A DNA stretch of 13,858 nucleotides from a bacterium. GTDB taxonomy: Bacteria > Tectomicrobia > Entotheonellia > Entotheonellales > Entotheonellaceae. The notes below the pieces were generated by a model. The model did not search any database, was not told where the DNA came from, and saw only the letters and a list, made by a program, of their open reading frames with translations. The stretch covers positions 1 to 13,858 of the forward strand of contig JAPULM010000311.1 of NCBI GenBank assembly GCA_027294925.1. The letters run 5' to 3'. Position 1 is the stretch's first letter; each line of letters begins with the position of its first letter. Of this stretch, positions 1 through 9,213 are shown piece after piece. The position numbers and the translations under genes are program-made.

Positions 1-2
1 GC

Positions 3-581
3 GCCACAGCGGCCCTCACCGGCCTAGGATATGTAGATCCTGGAGAGCTTGAGGTGCCGGTGGGCATTTCGGAGTCCAAGTTCGATTGCGATGGTCTTGA
101 TCCGGATTGCTTTTGTGGGATAGACATTCAATTCTATCCAACCGGCACCGAAATTGGCTGTGGCGGTTGGACCACCTATAACGAGCAGCCTTCCAATGCC
201 TCGACCCTGGATGAAATGCTTGAGGGGCTACTGGATGGAAGTTATGTACCGCCCGAAGTTCTGGCCGGCAGTACAACGCTTGAGTTTACCGGCGGCAATA
301 TGGCGGGGGCCTTACCCGAGTTGAAGCTACTCTATGATGCAAGGAAAGATGAAAACGACGAGTGGGAAACCACCGTGGCGGTCTATGCGGCCGATGATTG
401 CGCCAACCCCAGCGGAGAGATAGAAATCGTTGGTTTTACCAAAGTTGCGATTACAGCCGTTTTAGCGCCGCCGGATGGCCAGCTCATCCAGGCGACGATT
501 ACCTGTGAAAAATTCGAAGAAGGACGCGGTGGCGGTTCAAATCTAGGCGTCATCGGTTCGATTCCAAATTTGGTCCAGTAG
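3..581 (+). CDS. TadG-like Flp pilus-assembly protein, C-terminal part (5' end outside window)
   Basis: The frame is open from the left edge to a TAG at 579-581, so this is the C-terminal ~192 residues of a longer protein. A GTG at 54 is in frame, but coding sense continues upstream of it (AALTGLGYVDPGE), so I do not take it as the start. The visible part begins VPVGIS and contains spaced cysteines, IQFYPTGTE, a GCGGW motif and NASTLDEML. I associate this pattern with TadG-related proteins of Flp pilus loci, which have one N-terminal membrane helix (not visible here) and a periplasmic domain. The cysteines suit disulfides in the periplasm. It lies 27 bp upstream of tadZ on the same strand, which supports a role in the tad operon. 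The family call rests on motif memory plus context; another tad-linked secreted or pseudopilin-like protein is possible. Confidence 0.72.
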   Translation, partial: ATAALTGLGYVDPGELEVPVGISESKFDCDGLDPDCFCGIDIQFYPTGTEIGCGGWTTYNEQPSNASTLDEMLEGLLDGSYVPPEVLAGSTTLEFTGGNMAGALPELKLLYDARKDENDEWETTVAVYAADDCANPSGEIEIVGFTKVAITAVLAPPDGQLIQATITCEKFEEGRGGGSNLGVIGSIPNLVQ

Positions 582-593
582 CATGCCAAGGCA

Positions 594-600
594 AGAGGAG
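594..600 (+). promoter_or_regulatory. Ribosome binding site that sets the tadZ start
   Basis: AGAGGAG lies 8 nt before the ATG at 609. It overlaps the in-frame GTG at 600, so that GTG cannot be the start served by this site. This favours ATG 609. Confidence 0.6.
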
Positions 601-608
601 TGGTCGGC

Positions 609-1769
609 ATGATCCGAGACAATGTCGTCGTTGGTTTAGACATACACAACGACGAGCTGCAGAGCGAGATCATTACGATAATCGCCTCGCAGCCGGATAT
701 GCGCCTCAAAACATCGGAAGATGCGGGCTATCCTGATCTGTTGATTCTGGATATCGATGACGACCATGACAAGACGTTTTCCCTACTGCAATCGACGCTG
801 TCGGCCTCTCCCACAACAGAAGTTTTCTTAACCGCCTCTCGTACGGATCCCGATGTCTTGTTACAGGCAATCCGTGTCGGCGTCAAAGAATTCATTCCGC
901 AACCCTTGCAAGAGCAAGAGCTGACCCAGGCACTATGCCGATTTATCGAACGACATCAGCAACGAAAACCACCGCAGGCCAGCGGCGGTAACGTGCTCAA
1001 CATCATTGGCGGCAAAGGCGGCGTGGGCACCACAACCATTGCGGTCAATCTGGCCGCGGGTTTGCTTGCCGTAGATAAACAACTTTCAGTTGCACTGGTC
1101 GATCTGAATTCCCAATTTGGCGATGTCGCACTGTTTTTAGATCTGTCACCCACCCATACCTTCGGAAGCATCACCAAAAACATCGCGCGCCTCGACACCG
1201 CCTTTTTGCTCAAGACGCTAACCCAACATGTCTCCGGTTTACATGTCCTACCTGCTGCCGATGACCTCGAAGAGATGATCGCATTAATGCCGGACAGCGT
1301 GGTAAAAACCATCGAAATGTTAGCCGCGGAATTTGATTATGTGGTGGTCGACAGCGGACATTTGCTTGATGAGGTGACGATTTCCGCCCTTCAGATCGCC
1401 TCGGCAAATTTCCTTGTCAGCGCGCTCACCCTACCGGTTTTGCGCAGCACCAGGCGATTTCTCGATATCGTATTTGATCTCGGTTATGACAGCGAAAGCA
1501 TCCGTATTATTGCCAATCGTGAAAATGCCAAAAAGGTCAGTGTGACGTTAAGCGATCTTGAAAAAGTACTCAACCAAAACGTTTTTTGGACCATCCCGAA
1601 CGATTATCTCACATCATTAAACGCCATTAACCAAGGCCTACCCATACCTGTCATGGCCAAAAGATCGAAAATCTCAAAAAGCTTTATCAAATTGGGAAGA
1701 CGCATCCATCAAGGCAAGGATCATCCGGCAGCTAAAAAGTCATTCATCAAAACCTTATTACATAGATAA
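609..1769 (+). CDS. tadZ: TadZ/CpaE-like pilus positioning ATPase
   Basis: The 386-residue product fits TadZ/CpaE, which helps place the Tad secretion apparatus at its cellular site. Residues ~1-115 look like a pseudo-receiver domain ([11 protein letters not shown] near 45-54, then a receiver-like [14 protein letters not shown] at 88-100). Residues ~128-386 form a MinD/ParA-type ATPase with [10 protein letters not shown] at 134-143, [10 protein letters not shown] at ~163-172 and a Walker-B-like YVVVDSGH. The position usually filled by the second lysine or threonine of KGGVGKT reads T (KGGVGTTT), a variant I recall as common in CpaE/TadZ. ATG 609 is preferred over GTG 600 because of the ribosome binding site at 594-600. 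It sits between the TadG-like gene and tadA, 13 bp before tadA, and is presumably co-transcribed with them. Confidence 0.9.
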   Translation: MIRDNVVVGLDIHNDELQSEIITIIASQPDMRLKTSEDAGYPDLLILDIDDDHDKTFSLLQSTLSASPTTEVFLTASRTDPDVLLQAIRVGVKEFIPQPLQEQELTQALCRFIERHQQRKPPQASGGNVLNIIGGKGGVGTTTIAVNLAAGLLAVDKQLSVALVDLNSQFGDVALFLDLSPTHTFGSITKNIARLDTAFLLKTLTQHVSGLHVLPAADDLEEMIALMPDSVVKTIEMLAAEFDYVVVDSGHLLDEVTISALQIASANFLVSALTLPVLRSTRRFLDIVFDLGYDSESIRIIANRENAKKVSVTLSDLEKVLNQNVFWTIPNDYLTSLNAINQGLPIPVMAKRSKISKSFIKLGRRIHQGKDHPAAKKSFIKTLLHR

Positions 1770-1782
1770 GGAAGGTTTGAGC

Positions 1783-3147
1783 ATGGAAATCACCGCGTAT
1801 TATGAAAAAACCGTTAAAAACAACAGCCTGGCCACCATCTTGAACAAAAAAGGAGCCGTTCGGCTTGACAATGATGACTACCACAAACTCAAAGCAGATT
1901 TACATCATCGCATGTTGAGTATGATGGACCTGGCAATCATCGATAGCCTCGATGAACAAGTCGTCAGACAAAAAATACGTCACTTAATGGAAGAACTACT
2001 CCTGCACCAATCCGAACCGCTGAACTCCGTCGAGAAAGAACGCCTTATTGCAGAAGTTGAGGACGAAATTATGGGCTTAGGCCCACTGGAGCCCTACCTT
2101 CGTGATCCCACTGTCTCAGAAATTCTCGTCAATGCGCATGATCAAATTTACATTGAGCGCTTCGGCAAGTTAGAACCAACCGACAGCCGTTTTAAAGATG
2201 ATGTTCATCTGCGTATGATCATCGATAAAATTGTCTCCGCCGTTGGTCGTCGCATTGACGAATCGTCCCCGATGGTGGACGCCCGGTTGGCCGACGGCTC
2301 ACGCGTCAATGCCATTATCCCGCCGCTGGCGATTGATGGCCCGTGTGTATCGATCCGACGCTTCGCAGTCGAACCCTTACAGCTTGAAGACCTGATCGTG
2401 CTAAAAGCTCTGACACCGGAAATCGGCGAATTGCTGCGTGGCATCGTCCAGGCTCGTCTAAACGTCTTGATCTCAGGTGGAACAGGCAGCGGCAAAACCA
2501 CCCTGTTGAATGTGATATCGGGATTCATTCCGCCGGATGAACGCATTATTACCATCGAAGATTCGGCCGAGCTACAACTCAGACAAGGCCATGTGGTGCG
2601 GCTGGAAACCAAACCCCCAAATATTGAAGGTAAGGGAGAGTTTACCCAACGGGATTTGGTGCGCAACTGTCTACGCATGCGCCCTGATCGCATTGTGATG
2701 GGTGAGGTGCGGGCCGGAGAAGCCCTGGATATGTTGCAGGCCATGAATACCGGCCATGATGGGTCACTAACCACCATCCACGCCAATACCCCCCGCGACA
2801 GCTTGATCCGGCTAGAAACCATGGTCGCCATGGCGGGACTCAATATCCCAACCAAGTTCCTGCGCCATCATATATCCTCAGCCTTGGACGTCATCATTCA
2901 AGTTGCGCGTCATAGTGACGGCAGTCGCAAGCTAACCAGTATACAAGAGATTGTCGGCATGGAAGGGGAAATTATTACCCTGCAGGAAATTTTCCGCTTT
3001 GAGCAAACCGGACTGACAGAGGAACGTAAGGTGCGAGGGCGGTTTATGGCAACCGGTATTCGCCCCCGTTTTGCGGAACGTTTTAAAGCATTGGGTATCG
3101 ATGTGTCGCCTGATATTTTTGATCCACGTAACCTCTATGAGATTTAA
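1783..3147 (+). CDS. tadA: TadA/CpaF pilus assembly ATPase
   Basis: This 454-residue cytoplasmic ATPase of the secretion-ATPase (VirB11/CpaF) family powers Flp pilus assembly. An N-terminal helical domain of ~75 residues precedes the second domain ([20 protein letters not shown]). The nucleotide-binding core has Walker A GGTGSGKT at 232-239 and [11 protein letters not shown] after it. It also has [13 protein letters not shown], with the Walker B glutamate at about 308, and the His box from [13 protein letters not shown] (His at about 325 and 333). All key residues are present and the length is normal for CpaF. ATG 1783 is chosen over TTG 1777 because AGGAAGG ends 7 nt before it. The gene is 18 bp upstream of tadB. 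Confidence 0.96.
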   Translation: MEITAYYEKTVKNNSLATILNKKGAVRLDNDDYHKLKADLHHRMLSMMDLAIIDSLDEQVVRQKIRHLMEELLLHQSEPLNSVEKERLIAEVEDEIMGLGPLEPYLRDPTVSEILVNAHDQIYIERFGKLEPTDSRFKDDVHLRMIIDKIVSAVGRRIDESSPMVDARLADGSRVNAIIPPLAIDGPCVSIRRFAVEPLQLEDLIVLKALTPEIGELLRGIVQARLNVLISGGTGSGKTTLLNVISGFIPPDERIITIEDSAELQLRQGHVVRLETKPPNIEGKGEFTQRDLVRNCLRMRPDRIVMGEVRAGEALDMLQAMNTGHDGSLTTIHANTPRDSLIRLETMVAMAGLNIPTKFLRHHISSALDVIIQVARHSDGSRKLTSIQEIVGMEGEIITLQEIFRFEQTGLTEERKVRGRFMATGIRPRFAERFKALGIDVSPDIFDPRNLYEI

Positions 3148-3165
3148 TCCGGCTGTGAGGTTCGT

Positions 3166-4119
3166 ATGAATCTGCTGATCGGTATCGCCGTATTTATTAC
3201 GCTGGTTCTGCTGATTGAAGGCACCTACTTTCTCCTTCGCTCACTCTTCAACCCCGAGCGCCGCAGGCTACGCAGTCTATCGGCAAAATCGCATCGGCGC
3301 CCCGAGGTGGACATCGTCCGTCAATATACCTTTAGTGAAATCCCCTGGCTGCACGCGTTCTTATTTAATATTCCCGCCATGCACCGTCTGGCACGATTGA
3401 TGGAACAAGGTAACGTAACAACGCCGTTAGGCATCTTTCTCCTACTTGCCATGGTGCTGGTCGGAGGTGGTCTTTTACTCGCTGTGTGGATGACCCGCAG
3501 CTTATTTATTGCGGCATTCAGCGGCATGGGGGCAGGCCTGCTCCCCTTCGCCTATCTCATCATGAAAAAGACAATACGCGCCAACAAATTCCAACGTCAG
3601 CGGCCTGAAGGTCTGGATATGCTGACCCGGGCCTTACGGGCCGGCCATGGTTTCATGATTGGCATGAAAATGATAGGCGATGAATTTCCGGACCCCATTG
3701 GACCTGAATTCGGCCGCGCCGTCGATGAAATCAATTTCGGCGTAGCAGCTCCAGTGGCATTAGAGCACCTCACCCAACGCATCAACTGCCAGGAATTAAA
3801 TTTTTTTGTCACCTCGGTGATTGTACAACGCGAAACCGGCGGTGACCTGTCAGAAGTAATTGAAAATATTGCTCAGCTGATTCGCAAACGATTTGAGTTA
3901 CAAGGCCGTATCCGTGCCTTATCAGCAGAAGGTAAAATGTCTGCCATCGTCTTGATCGCACTGCCAATTTCCATTTTCCTAATCATTTCCATACTCAGCC
4001 CGGATTACTTGCTCCCTCTATATACCGATCCATTTGGCCGAACAATGGTGATGTTTGCCGCGCTGATGATGCTCCTTGGTATCGTTACGATTAACAAAAT
4101 GATCAAAATCAAAATCTAA
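3166..4119 (+). CDS. tadB: TadB inner-membrane platform protein
   Basis: The 317-residue protein carries a type II secretion F (GspF/T2SSF) domain and would anchor the TadA motor at the inner membrane with TadC. Hydrophobic segments lie at about 3-25, 87-109, 112-134, 257-278 and 293-310. Between the second pair and the last pair is the cytoplasmic domain, with RQRPEGLDMLTRALRAGHG at ~144-162 and the family hallmark ETGGDLSEVIENIA from 223. ATG 3166 follows GTGAGG with a 5-nt gap. It ends 12 bp before the tadC start, so translation is probably coupled. Length and layout match TadB. Confidence 0.94.
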   Translation: MNLLIGIAVFITLVLLIEGTYFLLRSLFNPERRRLRSLSAKSHRRPEVDIVRQYTFSEIPWLHAFLFNIPAMHRLARLMEQGNVTTPLGIFLLLAMVLVGGGLLLAVWMTRSLFIAAFSGMGAGLLPFAYLIMKKTIRANKFQRQRPEGLDMLTRALRAGHGFMIGMKMIGDEFPDPIGPEFGRAVDEINFGVAAPVALEHLTQRINCQELNFFVTSVIVQRETGGDLSEVIENIAQLIRKRFELQGRIRALSAEGKMSAIVLIALPISIFLIISILSPDYLLPLYTDPFGRTMVMFAALMMLLGIVTINKMIKIKI

Positions 4120-4131
4120 GAGGATGCCCCG

Positions 4132-5082
4132 GTGAGTGTACCACTGTTAGTTGTCCTGCTCGGGTGTACAGCCATGATCTTGTTCATTTATGGCTTGTCT
4201 ACCTCCATGAGCTCCAGACAAACACGCGAGAGCTGGCACAAGCGGGCGGCAGGCATTAGAGAAACAACCTCCGTCAGCATGCCAGTAGAATTGTCATCAC
4301 AACACCAACAGGTCACGAAATTCTTAGGCGTCTTGGGAGAGGCGACCAAACCGAAAAATGAAGAAGAACTCTCGCACGTCCAAAAACGCCTGACCAAGGC
4401 AGGCTACCGACATAACGAAGCACCCATTATCCTTTACGGCATCAAGCTCTGTGGCACCATCCTACTCCCCCTCTTGTTTGCCTTGCTTCGCATGTGGTTC
4501 CTATTAACCCTGCCCGCTATGCAGACACTAGCCCTGTTTGTCGTGTCGGCCCTGGTTGGCTTTTATTTACCCGATCTGTTGATTCACATCAAAATCCAAC
4601 GCAGACGGCAGAAGATTTTACAAGGCTTTCCCGATGCTTTGGATTTGATGGTGGTGTGTGTCGAAGCCGGTCTGGGACTTGATGCCGCAATTGACCGAGT
4701 GGGCGGAGAGCTGAAATTGAGCCATAAAATCCTGAGTGAAGAATTTCAGCTGTTGAGTTTAGAACTTCGAGCCGGCCAATCTCGCCATCAGGCACTGCGC
4801 AGTTTGGGCAATCGCATCGACCTTGAAGATGTTCATAATCTGGTCACTTTGTTGATTCAGACCGATCGGTTTGGCACCAGCATTGCCCAAACCCTACGGA
4901 TTTACTCCGACTGTATGCGCACCAAGCGACATCAGCGAATAGAGGAAAAGGCCGCAAAATTACCCATTAAGCTCTTACTGCCGCTCATCTTTTTCATCTT
5001 TCCCAGCTTGTTTGTGGTCATTCTTGGCCCCGCTGCCATCCGCATCATCAGAGTCCTTCTCCCAACACTTGACGGTAGCTGA
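4132..5082 (+). CDS. tadC: TadC inner-membrane platform protein
   Basis: This is the second T2SSF-domain platform protein of the Tad apparatus, 316 residues. Hydrophobic segments fall at about 3-22, 98-120, 128-148 and 278-300. The central domain has FPDALDLMVVCVEAGLGL at 166-183, characteristic of TadC, and QTDRFGTSIAQTLR at 243-256. The start is GTG 4132, with AAGAGGA overlapping the tadB stop about 8 nt upstream. The ATG at 4124 is out of frame and meets a stop after three codons. It is the last + strand gene of the operon: the next gene is on the opposite strand, and no tadD-like TPR lipoprotein gene follows. Confidence 0.94.
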   Translation: MSVPLLVVLLGCTAMILFIYGLSTSMSSRQTRESWHKRAAGIRETTSVSMPVELSSQHQQVTKFLGVLGEATKPKNEEELSHVQKRLTKAGYRHNEAPIILYGIKLCGTILLPLLFALLRMWFLLTLPAMQTLALFVVSALVGFYLPDLLIHIKIQRRRQKILQGFPDALDLMVVCVEAGLGLDAAIDRVGGELKLSHKILSEEFQLLSLELRAGQSRHQALRSLGNRIDLEDVHNLVTLLIQTDRFGTSIAQTLRIYSDCMRTKRHQRIEEKAAKLPIKLLLPLIFFIFPSLFVVILGPAAIRIIRVLLPTLDGS

Positions 5083-5129
5083 GCCGTGCACAACATCATT
5101 CCTTAACCTCTCTCGCGATAAGCGCTTTG

Positions 5130-6662
5130 CTAGCGACGCTCTACCAGCCCCTCAGGCGAGGCACTATAGCCCGTCAGCGTGCGGTCAGCGTAATGCAAGC
5201 GCCAGGTCAACATCTTTTGCGCATAAGCCAGAACTTTTGACCCATACGCCGGATGCTCTGCGAGGTTATGGAATTGCCCGGGATCGGCTTGCAGATCAAA
5301 AAAGAGCGGTGGCAGTGCATCAAAATGGACGTATTTATAGTTGGCGTCCTGAATGACGGCAAGACCACACTGGTCCACATGCAATCCTAAAACATCCTCA
5401 TGGACATCACTGAAATAGGTGCGGAAATCGAACTCGTAGTGAACTTCGGTACGCCACTCCGCCGGCCCACTGCCATACATAAACGGCAGCAATGACACCC
5501 CATCACAGGGTCGTGAGACTTCCACCCCCAGCCAGGCAAGGATTGTCGGCATGACGTCGATCGTTTCGGTAAACTGCTCGACAATGCTCCCTCGCCTGCT
5601 GTTCGCCTCTGGTGAGGGATCACAAATCACCAGTGGAATACGAAAACTTTCGTCAAAATAACCCAGCTTCCCTAGTAAATGATGATCCCCCAATTGTTCA
5701 CCATGATCGCAGGTGAAGACAATCAGGGTGTTGTCATACTGCTCGGTCTCTTTCAGAAAACGGATCACCCGCCCTACATGATCGTCGATTTCACTGATCA
5801 GGCCATAATAGGCAGCCCGCATCATACGCACTTCCGCTTCGGACATGACACTGCCAAGGCCCTGGCCGTCGCGGAAGAATTTTTCCTGCTTGACGGACGT
5901 CATGTAATGCGCCAGGAGCGCATGTTGCTCGCCCTCTACCTCTGGTGATACGGCGCGCACCGGTGCTGGAACGTCGGCTGGATCGTACATAGTGTTGTAA
6001 GGTGCCGGCGCAATAAACGGTGGGTGTGGACGATAATAGCCCAGGTGCAAAAACCACGGCTTGCCAACCATACCACGCAAATAGGTCAATCCGCGTTCTG
6101 TAGACCAGGCGGTATCGGACAATTCTTTCGGAAGCCGTGAGGCTGACCGGGTGGCGCCCTTGCCAGGGCCATCAATTGGCAACCAGATATCTTCCGGCGC
6201 CTTCGGCACAGAGAACCCCTGGGCGCGAAGCCAGTTGTAATAGGGGGCGCGTTCCGGCGCCAAAGAGCCCACCGCATGCCAGCCGTGCATCAGCCCGCCG
6301 AGTATGCGGAAGTCTGGGTCGCCGGGTGACGTGACACGTGGGTCAGGGGTGGTGGTGGTATAGCCTACCAGTGCCGGTTCATAGCCACCTTTCCTTACCT
6401 CCAGAGCGAGATTAGTATGACGCATGTCAAGAGGCACGGCATTTTGCACCACCCGATGGTTCATCATATATAAACCGGTCAACAGCGAGGCTCGCCCCGG
6501 TCCGCAGGGAGCCGCCTGGGTAAAATGATGGCGGAAGGTCACGCCGTCCGCGCACAGGGCATCTAAATTGGGTGTTTTCAGGCAAGGATGGCCCAAAACA
6601 GCCATGCTATCGCCTCGCCACTGGTCCACCACGATGAGCAGAATATTCTTCGGTTGCCGCAT
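5130..6662 (-). CDS. pehA: Phosphonate monoester hydrolase / phosphodiesterase (formylglycine sulfatase superfamily)
   Basis: The 510-residue protein matches, along its whole length as I recall it, the phosphonate monoester hydrolases of Rhizobium leguminosarum and Burkholderia caryophylli (PehA). These are alkaline-phosphatase-superfamily enzymes that cleave phosphonate monoesters and phosphodiesters and, promiscuously, sulfate esters. The nucleophile Cys53 lies in CGPGR (C-x-P-x-R), to be oxidised to formylglycine by a maturase not seen here. Likely metal ligands are Asp13 (VVDQWR), Asp319 and His320 (CDHGEQLGDHH). Asn74, Tyr101, Thr103, His213 and Lys332 match the other active-site residues at a constant 4-5 residue offset. 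There is no signal peptide, so it should be cytoplasmic. The frame opens at 6704, but the ATG at 6662 is chosen because AAAGGG precedes it by 5 nt and relatives start with a short M-R/K-x-x-N-hydrophobic stretch. It converges on tadC. Confidence 0.93.
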   Translation of the reverse strand: MRQPKNILLIVVDQWRGDSMAVLGHPCLKTPNLDALCADGVTFRHHFTQAAPCGPGRASLLTGLYMMNHRVVQNAVPLDMRHTNLALEVRKGGYEPALVGYTTTTPDPRVTSPGDPDFRILGGLMHGWHAVGSLAPERAPYYNWLRAQGFSVPKAPEDIWLPIDGPGKGATRSASRLPKELSDTAWSTERGLTYLRGMVGKPWFLHLGYYRPHPPFIAPAPYNTMYDPADVPAPVRAVSPEVEGEQHALLAHYMTSVKQEKFFRDGQGLGSVMSEAEVRMMRAAYYGLISEIDDHVGRVIRFLKETEQYDNTLIVFTCDHGEQLGDHHLLGKLGYFDESFRIPLVICDPSPEANSRRGSIVEQFTETIDVMPTILAWLGVEVSRPCDGVSLLPFMYGSGPAEWRTEVHYEFDFRTYFSDVHEDVLGLHVDQCGLAVIQDANYKYVHFDALPPLFFDLQADPGQFHNLAEHPAYGSKVLAYAQKMLTWRLHYADRTLTGYSASPEGLVERR

Positions 6663-6667
6663 GTTCA

Positions 6668-6673
6668 CCCTTT
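6668..6673 (-). promoter_or_regulatory. Ribosome binding site that sets the phosphonate hydrolase start
   Basis: On the - strand AAAGGG lies 5 nt before the ATG at 6662. It supports this start over the upstream in-frame ATGs at 6683 and 6704. Confidence 0.5.
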
Positions 6674-6784
6674 CATGGGACATTTTGGGAAATCCGGAGG
6701 TCAAAAGTCGTTCGATTTTGAACCCTTAAGACGCTTTCCGGCGCCTTATTCATAGTGTACAGCACTGAGGACACCGTGCAAAAG

Positions 6785-6813
6785 TTTCTGATCGGTTTGG
6801 AATATGGTATAAG
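6785..6813 (+). promoter_or_regulatory. Possible sigma-70 promoter for the xanthine dehydrogenase family gene
   Basis: TTTCTG (6785-6790) and TATAAG (6808-6813) are 17 bp apart, about 50 bp upstream of the ATG at 6864 and within the divergent intergenic region. The boxes match the consensus only partly, so this is a weak prediction. Confidence 0.25.
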
Positions 6814-6863
6814 GGGTTGGTGGCTGATCCTCATCCATCTCAATCGACCAAACAGGAGTCCGC

Positions 6864-9092
6864 ATGATTGTTGGGACGTCAGTGCCTAGACTCGATGCTC
6901 GGGAGAAAGTCAACGGCAGCGCAACCTACGTTGGTGATCTCACCGTGCCTGGCATGGCATACGCCAAACTTGTCCCCAGCCCACTGCCCCATGCTCTGAT
7001 TAAACACCTTGATGTGCGTCACGCCCGCCAGTTACCGGGCGTTGTCGCCATCTTAACGGGGGCTGGACTTAGCGGCATTGAAACCCATTATGGGTCCGAC
7101 AACAAAGATCGCCCCATCGTGGCCCTGGACAAGGTACGCTTTCAGGGCGAGCCGGTAGCAGCGATTGCAGCCATTGACGAAGCGACCGCACAGGCAGCCG
7201 TTGCGCTGGTCGAGGTCGAATACGAAGAGCTACCGGTGGTAATGGACGTCGAAGCAGCCCTATTGCCGACCAGCCCGCTTATCCACGCTTCGAATCTCTG
7301 CCACCAGTACCACTATGCATGGGGCGATGTCGAGCAGGGCTTCGCCGCCTCCGATTATGTATTTGAGGACACCTTTACGTTTCCTATGGTGTACCACTAT
7401 GCACTCGAACCTCACGTCTGCATCGCCAAATACGAACCCCACAGCATTACCGTGTGGTCGTCTGCTCAACATCCGTTTCTGGTGCGTGCCGAGTTAGCCC
7501 GCATTTTCCACCTGCCGCTGCATCAGGTGCAGGTGATCGTGCCCTATGTTGGCGGCGGCTTTGGCAGTAAATCCTACAGCAAAATTGAGCCACTGGTGAC
7601 GGCTTTAAGCCGGGCCGCAGGGCGACCGGTCAAGCTGGCGTTGACGGTGGACGAGGCATTTAAAACCGTGCGCCGTCATGCTGCCAGGGCAAGCCTTAAA
7701 ACCGGCGTCATGCAAGACGGCACGTTGGTCGCGCGCGACTGTCTGGTGTATGTCGACACCGGGGCTTATACGGACAATGGCATGCGCGTCACAGAGCGGC
7801 TTGCAGACCGCATTCCCGGACCCTACCGTTTTCCACATCTACGGGTCGCTTCATACGGTGTATTCACCAACAGCACACCGGCCGGCTCCTATCGATCGAT
7901 TGGCGGCCCGCAAGCGGCCTGGGCTTGTGAATCGCAGATGGATATCATGGCCGCAAAACTCGGTATGGATCCCCTACAACTTCGTCTCCGCAACCTGGTC
8001 GCGCCAGGCGAAGAAGTTCGCCGCGGCAAACGCCCACTAGAAGCCAACCTGGCGGTTGGCTTGCAGCGCGTCGCCCAGGCGATTGGCTGGGGGCAGGCCA
8101 AAGTATCGCCACCGCAGCCTGGTATCAGACGTGGTATTGGTATTGCCTGCACCGTAACCAATGCCGGCGCCAGCCCGATCTCGACCGCTATGGCGCGGCT
8201 GCATGCCGATGGTTCTGCCACCCTTCTGGTCGGCACCACCGAGATTGGGCAAGGATCGCGCTCGGTTCTGGCCCAAATTGGCGCTGAAGACCTTTGTCTT
8301 CCCTTCGAGTTGGTGCGGGTGATTGCCTCTGACACCAATGTGGTGCCTTATGATCGCTCCACCGGCGCCAGCCGCTCCACCATCCTGATGGGCCTCGCCG
8401 TACAAGAAGCAGCACGAGAAATACGCGAGCAGCTGGTGGACCTAGCCGTGCAACACTTCGACGCGCAGCCTGCTCAGCTCACGCTACGAGACGGCGCCGT
8501 TTGGTTTAACGAGCAGAGCGTGTCGTATGGCGACTTGGTAAGCGGCTTCTTCGGCGGTGTAGGTGGCGAACTCCTAGGACGCGGCTATGTCACCCCGAGC
8601 TTTCGCCAGGGCTTATTTGCTCAAGCGCCTGTTTTCTGGGAAGTGGGGATTGGTGCGGCGGAGATAGAAGTGGACGAAGCGACTGGCAGGATTCGGATTA
8701 TCCGTTACGTATCTGTCGCCGATGCCGGCAAGGCGATTAACCCGTTACAGGTCGAGAGCCAGGACGAGGGAGCAGCAATGCAGGGGATCGGGCATACGTT
8801 ATTTGAGACGATGTGCTACGAGGATGGCCAACTGCTCAATGCCAATCTCATCGACTACCGTATCCCCACCTTTGACGAATTGCCGGATACGTTCGACACC
8901 ATCATCATCGAACACCAAGATGGCCCAGGGCCCTATGGAGCCAAAGGCATTGGCGAAGGTGGCGTGGTGGCCGTGGCACCGGCTGTAGCGAACGCGCTCT
9001 ATGATGCGACGGGCATACGTCTCAAGGATCTTCCCCTCACCCCGGAACGGGTGTGGCGCGCTTTGCACAGACCGAGCCCGTCGAAGCAATAG
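6864..9092 (+). CDS. Xanthine dehydrogenase family protein, molybdopterin-binding subunit
   Basis: The 742-residue protein is the large molybdenum-cofactor subunit of a hydroxylase of the xanthine dehydrogenase/aldehyde oxidase family. The N-terminal ~130 residues form the a/b-hammerhead domain (PRLDAREKVNGSATYVGDL). The molybdopterin-binding domains have GGGFGSK at 230-236, the cofactor-contact stretch TTEIGQGSRS at ~458-467, and GAKGIGEGG with the likely catalytic base Glu698. The position equivalent to the active-site cysteine of aerobic CO dehydrogenase (AYRCSFR) reads SYRSIGGPQ (342-350), so it is not a form I CO dehydrogenase. The substrate cannot be told from sequence. ATG 6864 follows AGGAG by 6 nt. 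Partner FAD and 2Fe-2S subunits are absent on both sides, which is unusual for a stand-alone 740-residue subunit. It is divergent from the phosphonate hydrolase gene. Confidence 0.92.
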   Translation: MIVGTSVPRLDAREKVNGSATYVGDLTVPGMAYAKLVPSPLPHALIKHLDVRHARQLPGVVAILTGAGLSGIETHYGSDNKDRPIVALDKVRFQGEPVAAIAAIDEATAQAAVALVEVEYEELPVVMDVEAALLPTSPLIHASNLCHQYHYAWGDVEQGFAASDYVFEDTFTFPMVYHYALEPHVCIAKYEPHSITVWSSAQHPFLVRAELARIFHLPLHQVQVIVPYVGGGFGSKSYSKIEPLVTALSRAAGRPVKLALTVDEAFKTVRRHAARASLKTGVMQDGTLVARDCLVYVDTGAYTDNGMRVTERLADRIPGPYRFPHLRVASYGVFTNSTPAGSYRSIGGPQAAWACESQMDIMAAKLGMDPLQLRLRNLVAPGEEVRRGKRPLEANLAVGLQRVAQAIGWGQAKVSPPQPGIRRGIGIACTVTNAGASPISTAMARLHADGSATLLVGTTEIGQGSRSVLAQIGAEDLCLPFELVRVIASDTNVVPYDRSTGASRSTILMGLAVQEAAREIREQLVDLAVQHFDAQPAQLTLRDGAVWFNEQSVSYGDLVSGFFGGVGGELLGRGYVTPSFRQGLFAQAPVFWEVGIGAAEIEVDEATGRIRIIRYVSVADAGKAINPLQVESQDEGAAMQGIGHTLFETMCYEDGQLLNANLIDYRIPTFDELPDTFDTIIIEHQDGPGPYGAKGIGEGGVVAVAPAVANALYDATGIRLKDLPLTPERVWRALHRPSPSKQ

Positions 9093-9138
9093 CCGCATCC
9101 GGCAGATGCAATCACAAAGCCTATCATGCAGAGCACAA

Positions 9139-9213
9139 TTTGCCCGACATGTTCGATCCCGTAACGAGGACGATCTCCCCCAGGTGTTCCAGCGTCGCCT
9201 GCCCGCGGGCCAC
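9139..9213 (-). pseudogene. Possible MutS-type ATPase fragment
   Basis: On the - strand a short frame reads ARGQATLEHLGEIVLV followed by TGSNMSGK, then two stops at 9121-9126. TGxNMSGK is the distinctive Walker A of MutS-family ATPases, where S/T would follow; here the next residues are LCSA. The frame is short, with a stop upstream at about 9280, and lies in the 198-bp gap between two convergent genes. It could be a decayed scrap or a chance resemblance. Confidence 0.25.

Noticed and set aside
600..608. GTG start for tadZ at 600
   Set aside because: The GTG overlaps the Shine-Dalgarno sequence; the ATG at 609 has proper spacing.
2205..2855. 216-codon open frame on the - strand
   Set aside because: It lies entirely inside tadA, whose ATPase motifs are unmistakable on the + strand; the opposite-strand text shows no domain and is a shadow.
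6663..6704. 14-codon upstream extension of the phosphonate hydrolase
   Set aside because: A ribosome binding site and the N-terminal pattern of relatives both point to the ATG at 6662.
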